NCBI GenBank assembly: GCA_937974175.1
Contig: CALJIG010000128.1
Coordinates: forward strand, 1-12,806
Length of the DNA stretch: 12,806 bases
Origin: an uncultured Ignavibacteria bacterium
GTDB lineage: Bacteria; Bacteroidota; Ignavibacteria; Tepidaquicellales; Tepidaquicellaceae
Direction: 5' to 3'
Numbering within the stretch: the stretch's first letter is position 1; each line of letters opens with the position of its first letter. The translations under genes and the position numbers were made by a program. Shown here in pieces: positions 1-5,205 of this stretch. Under the pieces are notes generated by a model. It was not told the DNA's origin and searched no databases. It was given only the letters and a program-made list of their open reading frames with translations.

Positions 1-18
1 GTGGGTAATTGGTTTCTC

Positions 19-63
19 TTATTTTGCAGAAATTCGTCAAAAATTCATCAAGATTTGAAAAAT
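19..63. repeat. dispersed TTATTTTGCAG repeat, copy A
   Basis: This 45-nt stretch begins TTATTTTGCAGAAATTCGTC. It matches 4966-5010 at about 40 of 45 positions by my count, with no gaps. A shorter, more diverged copy lies at 370-402. Each copy carries two internal tandem-like units of the form AAAnYCRTC. All copies are intergenic, which suggests a small repeat family rather than coding remnants. Confidence 0.7.
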
Positions 64-140
64 TTATAATGGGTGATATTTAAAAATTGTGTTTTGAGTT
101 AAAAACAAAGAATGTTATTCGCCATGGAGAATTACAATAA

Positions 141-272
141 TAATTGCCACGGGTTTCAACCCGTGGTTTATAGAAGTATCCTAAGGTATGCCCTTTAGGG
201 CAATTCTGAATTTGCCTGAAGGTATCAGTTTTTGTTCTATATTAGTCCACGGCTTAAAAGCCGTGGCAATTA
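141..272. repeat. REP/BIME-like nested palindrome element with 12-bp terminal inverted repeats
   Basis: The two ends, TAATTGCCACGG (141-152) and CCGTGGCAATTA (261-272), are perfect inverted repeats. Each end is also half of its own 20-nt palindrome: CCACGGG-TTTCAA-CCCGTGG at 147-166 and CCACGGC-TTAAAA-GCCGTGG at 247-266. A third, smaller palindrome, TGCCCTTTAGGGCA, lies between them at 189-202. Paired REP palindromes in opposite orientation define BIMEs, which are typically spread by RAYT/IS200-like Y1 transposases. No such transposase is encoded in this window, so mobility in trans is inference. A small MITE is the alternative reading. Confidence 0.75.
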
Positions 273-273
273 A

Positions 274-292
274 AATGTGACAATAATGTTAC
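274..292. repeat. AATGTGACAATAATGTTAC box, copy 1
   Basis: The 19-nt box starts two bases after the REP-like element. It is identical to the first 19 nt of the box at 5060-5082 and differs by one base from 329-347. The core GTGACA-ATAA-TGTTAC can fold as a 6-bp stem with one G-T pair, so it may be a short hairpin or a dyad protein site. Its presence in two distant intergenic regions, each near a TTTTGCAG repeat, favours a repeat family. Confidence 0.65.
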
Positions 293-328
293 AATTCAAT
301 TTTAAATAGGAAAGAGGGTAACAAGCAA

Positions 329-351
329 AATGTTACAATAATGTTACTTTG
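329..351. repeat. AATGTTACAATAATGTTAC box, copy 2
   Basis: This is a second copy of the box, 22 of 23 positions identical to 5060-5082 including the trailing TTTG. Here the single substitution turns the box into two direct TGTTAC units. It is followed closely by ACTGAAAT and then by repeat copy B at 370. The copy at 5060 is likewise followed by ACTGAAAT, so the shared homology extends beyond the box. Confidence 0.65.
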
Positions 352-369
352 TGACTCAGGACTGAAATA

Positions 370-402
370 TTATTTTGCAGAAATTCAGCAAAAATCCATC
401 AT
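370..402. repeat. dispersed TTATTTTGCAG repeat, copy B
   Basis: It begins with the same TTATTTTGCAGAAAT as copies A (19) and C (4966), then diverges but keeps the spacing of the two AAAnYC units. It is the most degenerate of the three copies. Confidence 0.55.
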
Positions 403-453
403 GAATTATGAATGACGAATTCCGGGTATTGTTTTTACAATAACGGTGTGTTG

Positions 454-688
454 AAAATCCGACCAAAACCCGACCTTCTGCAATTAATAATTATCAATTA
501 ACAATTAGCAGACGAGGATTTTGGTGTTATTTTGAGCTTTTGAGCCTGCCCCGCTTTAAGCGGGGTTTTAGTGGCGGAGAAAACCCGACCAAAATCCGAC
601 CAAATTAAAAAGTGAAATTTTACTAGGATAGCTCGTAATTCGTAATTTGAAACTCGTAATTGAAATTAGAATCCGACTTTTTTCCGAC
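454..688. repeat. CCGACC-type short repeats
   Basis: AATCCGACCAAAACCCGACC occurs at 456-475. The two halves occur in swapped order at 581-601 (AAACCCGACC then AAAATCCGACC). A decayed form with two CCGAC units lies at 670-688. The unit is about 10-11 nt. It resembles the tandem part of the TTTTGCAG repeats, where CCGTC replaces CCGAC. The function is unknown. Confidence 0.5.
549..569. terminator. GC-rich hairpin followed by TTTT
   Basis: CCCCGC (549-554), loop TTTAA and GCGGGG (560-565) form a perfect 6-bp GC stem followed directly by TTTT. It could be the intrinsic terminator of a gene upstream of the window or another REP-like palindrome in this repeat-rich region. No gene end is close by on the plus strand, so the terminator role is uncertain. 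Confidence 0.4.
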
Positions 689-800
689 TATCTGTGCAAT
701 CATAGCCATCATAATTATCTGTGTTCCAAAAACCAGGTAGCTGCACATAATTTCGGATTGAAAACGATTGATAAAATGGCTAACTTACATATTCCACCAA

Positions 801-883
801 GCGGGAATGGCGAAATTGGTAGACGCACCATCTTGAGGGGGTGGCGGAGGTTCTCTGTGGGGGTTCAAATCCCCCTTCCCGCA
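801..883 (+). tRNA. tRNA-Leu (anticodon GAG)
   Basis: This is a class II tRNA with every arm visible. The acceptor GCGGGAA (801-807) pairs with TTCCCGC (876-882), and A883 is the discriminator. The D stem is GCG/CGC with loop AAATTGGTAGA. The anticodon stem CCATC/GGTGG (828-832, 840-844) encloses loop TTGAGGG, giving GAG at 835-837, which reads CUC and CUU. The long variable arm CGGAG-GTT-CTCTG (845-857) is typical of leucine tRNA. The T arm is GGGGG-TTCAAAT-CCCCC (859-875). CCA is not encoded: CA follows the discriminator. Confidence 0.97.
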
Positions 884-895
884 CATTTTTGTAAC

Positions 896-926
896 TTGAT
901 TTTCAAGCTGCACAAATATATATTTG
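896..926 (+). promoter_or_regulatory. possible rpsF promoter (Bacteroidota type) with overlapping palindrome
   Basis: TATATTTG (919-926) fits the Bacteroidota -7 element TAnnTTTG. TTG at 896-898 lies 20 nt upstream as a possible -33 element. The -7 element sits inside a perfect 16-nt palindrome, ACAAATATATATTTGT (912-927). That would suit an operator, although AT-rich palindromes also arise by chance. The predicted leader would be about 40 nt. The assignment rests on motif matching alone. Confidence 0.35.
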
Positions 927-974
927 TATTTTTGTAATTTTTACGAAAATTTAACCATTTAGAAAAAAGCACAG

Positions 975-1412
975 TTGAGCAAAAAACACTACGAAACCTA
1001 CATCATTGTTGACGGAAATTTTGAAGATGCAGCAATCGAGGAAATCATCGCTAAATACGATGCCCTCCTTAAAAAAAATGAAGCGGAGATAAAACTGACC
1101 GATAAGATCGGCAGAAGAAAGCTTGCATACCAAATAAAAGGCAAATTGAACGGTTATTACATTTGCTTTGAATTTGCAGCAGATCCGACAGTAATTGCAA
1201 AGTTGGAAAGAGCTTATAAGCTGGATGACAACATAATGAGATATCTGACTGTAACGTTAGATAAGAAAACATTATCTGAAAAAGCTGACTACTTGAAAAA
1301 GAGAGCTATTCATCAGGCAGCGCTTGAAACTGCAAAAGAAGAAGAAGCTAAGAAATTAGCCGAAGCTGAAGCTCAGGGAACTGAAGCTGTAGCAGAAGAG
1401 CAAACCGCATAA
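975..1412 (+). CDS. rpsF: 30S ribosomal protein S6
   Basis: S6 belongs to the central domain (platform) of the 30S subunit, where it binds 16S rRNA together with S18. Family signatures are clear: YETYIIVDG near residues 6-14, IGRRKLAYQIKGKLNGYY at 45-62, and ERAYKLDDNIMRYLTV at 78-93. The protein is 145 residues, longer than a compact S6 core, because of a charged tail from about residue 113 rich in Ala, Glu and Lys. The start is a TTG. An in-frame TAG at 960-962 and the lack of any ATG before residue 36 make TTG at 975 the only workable start. No Shine-Dalgarno is visible. It is the first gene of rpsF-ssb, with a 51-nt gap to ssb. Confidence 0.95.
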   Translation: MSKKHYETYIIVDGNFEDAAIEEIIAKYDALLKKNEAEIKLTDKIGRRKLAYQIKGKLNGYYICFEFAADPTVIAKLERAYKLDDNIMRYLTVTLDKKTLSEKADYLKKRAIHQAALETAKEEEAKKLAEAEAQGTEAVAEEQTA

Positions 1413-1463
1413 AATTTTTTTTAAAAAATCATTTAATAATCAAAATTAAATTAGAGGTAAACT

Positions 1464-1907
1464 ATGGCTGATTTCAAGATGCCCGAATTAAATTCCGTTG
1501 TAATTGCAGGAAACTTAACAAAGGACCCAATTTTTAGACAAACCACAACAGGAACTCCTGTCGTAAATTTTTCTATTGCAAGCAATAGAAGATTCAGAGA
1601 CAAGAGCGATGAGTGGAAAGAAGATGTTTGCTACGTAGGTATCGTTGCTTGGAATAGATTAGCAGAGAGCTGCAGAGACAGACTCAAAAAAGGAAATGCT
1701 GTGTTGGTTGACGGTGAATTACAAAGCAGAACTTTCAAAACTGAAGACGGTTCAAACAGAACTATCGTTGAAATAAAAGCAAGAAGAATTCAGTTCCTTA
1801 ACAAAAAAGGGAATGCTGCTGAAGGCGGAGAGGAAATCTCTACATTCACAGATGAATCATTCGACTCTTTACTTTCACCGGAAGATTCAGACTTACTAAA
1901 GCACTAA
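1464..1907 (+). CDS. ssb: single-stranded DNA-binding protein
   Basis: It coats single-stranded DNA during replication, repair and recombination. The OB fold spans about residues 9-113, with NSVVIAGNLTKDP at 10-22, TPVVNFSIASNRRF at 31-44, and DVCYVGIVAWNRLAE at 54-68. VDGELQSRT at 82-90 and EIKARRIQFL at 103-112 complete it. The short tail is acidic but ends SPEDSDLLKH and lacks the usual DDIPF-type tip that recruits partner proteins. By memory this looks like Chlorobi SSBs. An AGAGG Shine-Dalgarno at 1453-1457 lies 6 nt before the ATG and fixes the start. The gene lies between rpsF and rplI, a standard position, and is followed directly by a terminator. Confidence 0.95.
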   Translation: MADFKMPELNSVVIAGNLTKDPIFRQTTTGTPVVNFSIASNRRFRDKSDEWKEDVCYVGIVAWNRLAESCRDRLKKGNAVLVDGELQSRTFKTEDGSNRTIVEIKARRIQFLNKKGNAAEGGEEISTFTDESFDSLLSPEDSDLLKH

Positions 1908-1927
1908 AATTTTATTCAAACAATATT

Positions 1928-1959
1928 AAAAAGGGTGAAATTTTTTCTTCACCCTTTTT
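1928..1959 (+). terminator. intrinsic terminator after ssb
   Basis: AAAAAGGGTGAA (1928-1939) pairs perfectly with TTCACCCTTTTT (1948-1959) across an 8-nt loop, giving a 12-bp stem ending in five T residues. Because its A and T flanks mirror each other it could act in both directions. It lies where rpsR would be expected and separates rpsF-ssb from rplI. A TATAAT at 1965-1970 just downstream might start rplI transcripts, but it has no convincing -35 partner. Confidence 0.85.
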
Positions 1960-1985
1960 CAATTTATAATAGTTAAGGTTTCGAT

Positions 1986-2516
1986 ATGAAAATCATACTT
2001 AAAAAAGATTACGATTTACTTGGCGATGCAGGTCAGGTGATGGAAGTGAAAGATGGTTATGCCAGAAACTTCCTTATTCCTAACGGAATAGCAACTTCTG
2101 CTACTTCATCAAACATTAAACACTTTGATGAAACAAAAAGACAGCAAGGCAGAAAAATGCTTAAGCTTATCAACGATGCAAAAACTCTTGCAGGCGAAAT
2201 TGAAAAGCATGCTATCAAAATCACTGTAAGAACAGGCGAAGATAACAAAGTATTCGGTTCAGTAACATCACAGATGATTGCAGACGAACTTACAAAGTTA
2301 GGCTTTGCAGAGCTTGACAGAAGAAAAATTCATTTAGCTGAACCTATCAAAACATTGGGCGACCATGAAGTTGATATCAGATTAATGAAAGATGTAGTTG
2401 CTAAGATAAAAGTTCACGTTGGTAAAGAAGGCGCTGAAGATGAAGTTGAAGAAGTGAAAACTGAAGAAACAAACACTGAAGCTCCTGCTGAATCAACTGA
2501 AGAAGCAACAGCATAA
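1986..2516 (+). CDS. rplI: 50S ribosomal protein L9
   Basis: L9 binds 23S rRNA at the base of the L1 stalk, and its long helix reaches out from the 50S subunit. The N-terminal domain is unmistakable: LGDAGQVMEVKDGYARNFLIPNG at residues 12-34. A charged helix covers about 45-75. The C-terminal domain shows FGSVTSQMIADEL at 90-102 and DRRKIHLAEPIKTLGDHEVDI in 111-131. At 176 residues it exceeds the usual length of about 150 because of a Glu/Thr/Ala tail from about residue 148 (ending TEEATA). The gene follows ssb after a terminator, with no rpsR between them, so it is probably transcribed partly on its own or by readthrough. Confidence 0.96.
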   Translation: MKIILKKDYDLLGDAGQVMEVKDGYARNFLIPNGIATSATSSNIKHFDETKRQQGRKMLKLINDAKTLAGEIEKHAIKITVRTGEDNKVFGSVTSQMIADELTKLGFAELDRRKIHLAEPIKTLGDHEVDIRLMKDVVAKIKVHVGKEGAEDEVEEVKTEETNTEAPAESTEEATA

Positions 2517-2543
2517 GATTTAAAATAGATTTCTTTATATAAG

Positions 2544-2578
2544 AAAGTCCTGTTCATTAATTTGAGCAGGACTTTTTT
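2544..2578 (+). terminator. intrinsic terminator after rplI
   Basis: AAAGTCCTGTTCA (2544-2556) pairs with TGAGCAGGACTTT (2563-2575) with one G-T pair and a 6-nt loop, followed by a run of six T residues from 2573. It closes the ribosomal gene group. Confidence 0.88.
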
Positions 2579-2596
2579 CGTTTTGTGTCAAGAGAT

Positions 2597-2634
2597 AAAA
2601 AACATTTTCCCTATTAGTAGGGTTATTGTTTTTT
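2597..2634. promoter_or_regulatory. large symmetrical hairpin upstream of the SRAP gene
   Basis: The outer arms AAAAAACA (2597-2604) and TGTTTTTT (2627-2634) pair perfectly. The inner arms CCCTA and TAGGG (2609-2613, 2618-2622) form a second stem around TTAG, separated from the outer arms by a symmetric 4x4 internal loop. It lies between the rplI terminator and the SRAP start, 51 nt before the ATG. It could be a second bidirectional terminator, an operator, or a leader hairpin. The sequence alone does not decide between these. Confidence 0.4.
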
Positions 2635-2685
2635 AGCTGTAGAAATTGGTTTGTTCTATTTTTAAATTAGAATTAAAAATCAAAA

Positions 2686-3336
2686 ATGTGCAATAGATTT
2701 GAAAATGCAGAGGGGATAGCAATTTATCAGAAGATTACAGATGAAATCTGGGAAGAAATTCATAAGCATACAGATTATACGAATCTCAACGTCAGTCCTA
2801 CAAATTTATTGCCCGTCCTGGATAACCTGAACGGATACAATGTCTCAGAACGCGAATGGGGTTACTGGTTTGAGAACGGAAAATTCCCTTATTTTAATAT
2901 TCAAACAGAGACTCTCCTTAAAAATAAAGAACTGAGAAATAAGTTTGAGCAAAGTAAAGCCATAGTTGGCGCGACTGCTTTTTTCGAATGGCAGAATATT
3001 GACATAGGGAAAAAAAAGCCTTTGAAAGTACCGCTGAGATTTTTTTTACCGGACTATCCTGAATTCTTTTTTCCGTGTATTACAAATGAGTATAACGGCG
3101 TTAAATGTTTTACGATACTTACTATCGCCCCGAATAAATACATGAGTGAGTATCATTCAAGAATGCCTGTTATTTTTACTCCTGAAAAAGCTAAAGAATT
3201 TTTAAACGAACGGTCAGAGAATTTAATCGACTATTGTGTTGCCCTGACCGATGAAGTTATTATGAGTAATACACATGCAAAGCATATTTACAGCAAAGAA
3301 GCAAAAGCATACTTTCAAAAAACTGAAGCTAAGTAG
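2686..3336 (+). CDS. SRAP-family (HMCES/YedK-like) abasic-site DNA-protein crosslink protein
   Basis: SRAP proteins link covalently, through Cys2, to abasic sites in single-stranded DNA and shield them from cleavage and error-prone bypass. The sequence starts MCNR, placing Cys2 right after the initiator Met as required. Other family positions are NVSPTN (35-40), EWGYWF (57-62), Asn71 in FNIQTET (usual form NARSET), Glu101 in FFEWQ, TILTIAPN (143-150) and His157 in HSRMP. All expected active-site positions are therefore present; the NIQTE form is somewhat divergent. The 216-residue length is normal. The need for Cys2 confirms the ATG at 2686. The gene ends convergently with a small minus-strand gene, overlapping by 8 nt, and a Y-family polymerase follows. 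SRAP genes are often found with translesion polymerases. Confidence 0.9.
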   Translation: MCNRFENAEGIAIYQKITDEIWEEIHKHTDYTNLNVSPTNLLPVLDNLNGYNVSEREWGYWFENGKFPYFNIQTETLLKNKELRNKFEQSKAIVGATAFFEWQNIDIGKKKPLKVPLRFFLPDYPEFFFPCITNEYNGVKCFTILTIAPNKYMSEYHSRMPVIFTPEKAKEFLNERSENLIDYCVALTDEVIMSNTHAKHIYSKEAKAYFQKTEAK

Positions 3337-3598
3337 AATCATAATCCCACTTTATTAAAAACCACGTCATATTTATTTTTTCAAACTTCAATTGTAATAT
3401 TATATCCTGATCTGTTTTTACTGTATAATTCATTGAGGGATTATCGCCTTCCCTCGTCAAAAATTCCGATATAACTTCTGTTACTTTGTAAATTGTATTT
3501 TTCCATTTTATCCTTTTGATGTTAATCTTTCCGTTTGCCATATGATTGATTACTTCTACTTTTTCAAAAGGTGTATTGTATTGTTCAGTCAATCCCAT
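3329..3598 (-). CDS. small DUF6504-like protein
   Basis: This is an 89-residue soluble protein of unknown function with no signal or membrane segment. The pattern fits my recollection of DUF6504: PFEKVEVI (10-17), then WKNTIYKVTEVI (32-43), YTVKTDQDIILQLKFE (58-73) and TWFLIKWDY (78-86). That is a small all-beta arrangement with regular Trp/Tyr positions. DUF6504 proteins are, as I recall, often encoded beside or fused to Y-family polymerases, and here a Y-family polymerase starts 55 nt away in the opposite direction. The match is by eye and moderate. The tail overlaps the end of the SRAP gene by 8 nt. A later Met at residue 20 is possible, but it would remove a conserved-looking beta strand. 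Confidence 0.6.
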   Translation of the reverse strand: MGLTEQYNTPFEKVEVINHMANGKINIKRIKWKNTIYKVTEVISEFLTREGDNPSMNYTVKTDQDIILQLKFEKINMTWFLIKWDYDST

Positions 3599-3661
3599 TT
3601 CTTTAATATTGCTTATTTTATACTGCCATTATAATTTAAGGTAAATTTAAGAAATGGGATT
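3591..3661. promoter_or_regulatory. inverted repeat enclosing both divergent start codons
   Basis: AATCCCATTTCTTTAA (3591-3606) and TTTAAGAAATGGGATT (3646-3661) match as inverted repeats at 15 of 16 positions, 13 of them contiguous. The left arm holds the start codon of the small minus-strand gene (CAT at 3596-3598). The right arm holds the ATG at 3654 of the polymerase frame. The 39-nt spacer is AT-rich and carries TATAAT at 3630-3635. It could be a shared operator or shared translation-start signal. I found no recognisable LexA box. Confidence 0.5.
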
Positions 3662-4964
3662 AAGATTAGCAAGTTCACAATTTTGGATAGATAGAAAAAA
3701 TGATAAGTTTCTTCAAACATTCCGTAGAGTCAGACTAATGCCTCTTTACTCAATGCCGCATATCAAAGATTTAGATTTAAACTTACGGGATAATACCAGA
3801 AATATTTTTTTCCATATGGATATAGACTGCTTCTTCGCGCAGGCGGAAGAAAGGGATAACCCTAAGTTTAAAGGCATGCCGATTTCAGTCGGCGGCTGGG
3901 GTACAGGCGCAGGAGGAATTGTAATGACCTGTAACTATGAAGCAAGAAAAAGAGGAGTAGATACAGGGATGTCAGTTGTCACAGCTAAAACAGTTTGCCC
4001 TGAGTTAATATCTTTACCATGTGACGGTGTAAAATATGAAAGTATCATTTATGATATTCAGGACATTGTTAAACAATATTTTCCTGAAGATTGTATGGAG
4101 CAATACTCAATTGATGAGTGCTTCTGGAACGGCTCACAGATTTTCAGAAACATTGATGACGCAGAAAAGTTTGCAAAGAAAATAAAAGAGGAAATTTACT
4201 ATAAACAAAGACTGACTGTTTCAATAGGATTATCTTACAATAAATCCTATGCAAAGATGGCAACAAAGTTTAACAAACCGAATGGTTTATCTGTTGTAAG
4301 AGCTGAGAACAAAGAAAAAATAATTTACCCATTGCCGTGTGATAAGCTGTGGGGCATTGCGCACAGAATGTACAGGCGAATGTTGGGAATGAATATAATT
4401 ACACTCGGGGACTTAGCGAAACATAACTCACACCGCATAAGAAAAGAGTTTGGTATCAATGGAATCGTTCTGCAAAAGTGCGCTCAGGGTTTAGATACTT
4501 CGGGAATTTTTGTTAAACCTGAAAGCAGTGAAAAAATGATAGGGCATCACAATACGCTACATGCTCCAATTTTTGAAAAGGAAGAAATTAATAAGGAAGT
4601 TAGATCAATGTGTGAATATGCAGCAAGAAAACTGAGGTTCAAAAATTTAGTTACGGGCAGGATTCATTTATATATACGGTTCGAAAATCTTACCTATACA
4701 GGAGGGGAGTACAAATTATCTTTTTATACAAATGATGACGAAGAAATCTATTCTGCTGCATTGGAAATTTTGAAAAATTTACGATATAAACCGACTGAGT
4801 TTCTCAAATTAAGAATGTCCGGCATTGACTGCACCGATTTACATAAGGATACAGGAGAAAGAAATCTTCACATATTTAAACAGGAAAAAAATTTACCATT
4901 TACTGCTTTAGATGCGCTCAAAATGAAGTACGGGGAAAAGATTATTAGGCTGGGTTTAAGCTAA
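3654..4964 (+). CDS. Y-family translesion DNA polymerase (DinB/Pol IV-like)
   Basis: It copies past damaged bases at low fidelity. HMDIDCFFAQAEERDNP (54-70) holds metal-binding Asp56 and the likely steric-gate Phe61. YSIDECFW (151-158) holds Asp154 and Glu155. SIGLSYNKSYAKMATKFNKP (190-209) is the DinB palm motif, followed by thumb and little-finger regions to about 410. NLHIF (404-408) could be a degenerate clamp-binding motif. About 50 residues precede the catalytic core, more than in Pol IV. Met29 (3738) or Met34 (3753) are alternative starts, and no Shine-Dalgarno decides. The gene stands alone on the plus strand after a divergent DUF6504-like gene, with the SRAP gene further upstream, suggesting a shared DNA-damage role. 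DinB versus ImuB/UmuC grouping needs a phylogeny, so no symbol is given. Confidence 0.9.
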   Translation: MGLRLASSQFWIDRKNDKFLQTFRRVRLMPLYSMPHIKDLDLNLRDNTRNIFFHMDIDCFFAQAEERDNPKFKGMPISVGGWGTGAGGIVMTCNYEARKRGVDTGMSVVTAKTVCPELISLPCDGVKYESIIYDIQDIVKQYFPEDCMEQYSIDECFWNGSQIFRNIDDAEKFAKKIKEEIYYKQRLTVSIGLSYNKSYAKMATKFNKPNGLSVVRAENKEKIIYPLPCDKLWGIAHRMYRRMLGMNIITLGDLAKHNSHRIRKEFGINGIVLQKCAQGLDTSGIFVKPESSEKMIGHHNTLHAPIFEKEEINKEVRSMCEYAARKLRFKNLVTGRIHLYIRFENLTYTGGEYKLSFYTNDDEEIYSAALEILKNLRYKPTEFLKLRMSGIDCTDLHKDTGERNLHIFKQEKNLPFTALDALKMKYGEKIIRLGLS

Positions 4965-4965
4965 G

Positions 4966-5010
4966 TTATTTTGCAGAAATCCGTCAAAAACCCGTCAAGA
5001 TTTAAAAAAT
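4966..5010. repeat. dispersed TTATTTTGCAG repeat, copy C
   Basis: It begins one base after the polymerase stop codon and aligns without gaps to 19-63, at about 40 of 45 positions. Its internal units are AAATCCGTC and AAACCCGTC, closest to the CCGACC-type repeats at 454-601. That links the two repeat types. Confidence 0.7.
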
Positions 5011-5059
5011 CAAAAACGCTCTATTGTAAAAACAAAACTTAAAATTTTTTACTGATGAA

Positions 5060-5082
5060 AATGTGACAATAATGTTACTTTG
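5060..5082. repeat. AATGTGACAATAATGTTAC box, copy 3
   Basis: This box is followed by ACTGAAAT, as is copy 2 at 329. It lies about 124 nt upstream of the korA start, so a regulatory role is possible. The copies at 274 and 329 are far from any protein start, which argues for a repeat instead. A possible korA -7 element TAATTTTG lies further on at 5150-5157. Confidence 0.6.
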
Positions 5083-5205
5083 AAACAGACTGAAATCGGT
5101 TACCTGTTTAGAGTTCTTAATATTCAAATTACACCTCACTATTGCATTATAATTTTGAAATATTATCTTTACTTTTAAGATACACTAAAAATTATAAGTA
5201 TACAG

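Larger units (their letters stand above)
1..800. other. repeat-rich intergenic region without a gene
   Basis: I see no credible protein gene here. The stretch holds short dispersed repeats (19-63, 274-292, 329-351, 370-402), a nested-palindrome element (141-272), CCGACC-type repeats (454-475, 581-601, 670-688), a GC-rich hairpin (549-569) and low-complexity AT tracts such as the repeated CTCGTAATT near 632 and 653. A reading frame from 647 to 937 runs straight through the tRNA-Leu gene and is not a gene. The upstream neighbour lies outside the window, so it cannot be said which gene the hairpin at 549 might terminate. Confidence 0.75.

Noticed and set aside
19..702. Possible CRISPR array from the repeated short units
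   Set aside because: Repeats are irregularly spaced, degenerate and partly inverted, with no uniform spacers and no cas genes in the window.
884..910. Terminator after tRNA-Leu (CTTGA-TTT-TCAAG at 895-907)
   Set aside because: The stem is only 5 bp, AT-rich and without a following T-run, and it overlaps the likely rpsF promoter.
647..937. 96-codon plus-strand reading frame
   Set aside because: It reads through the whole tRNA-Leu gene and AT-rich spacer, has no recognisable protein pattern, and is a chance frame.
951..1272. Minus-strand frames over rpsF
   Set aside because: They are antisense to a certain ribosomal protein gene, and their sequences lack coherent domains.
3599..3653. LexA/SOS box between the DUF6504-like gene and the polymerase
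   Set aside because: No CTGT-N8-ACAG or GAAC-N4-GTTC type site is present. The only dyad is the inverted repeat reported separately.
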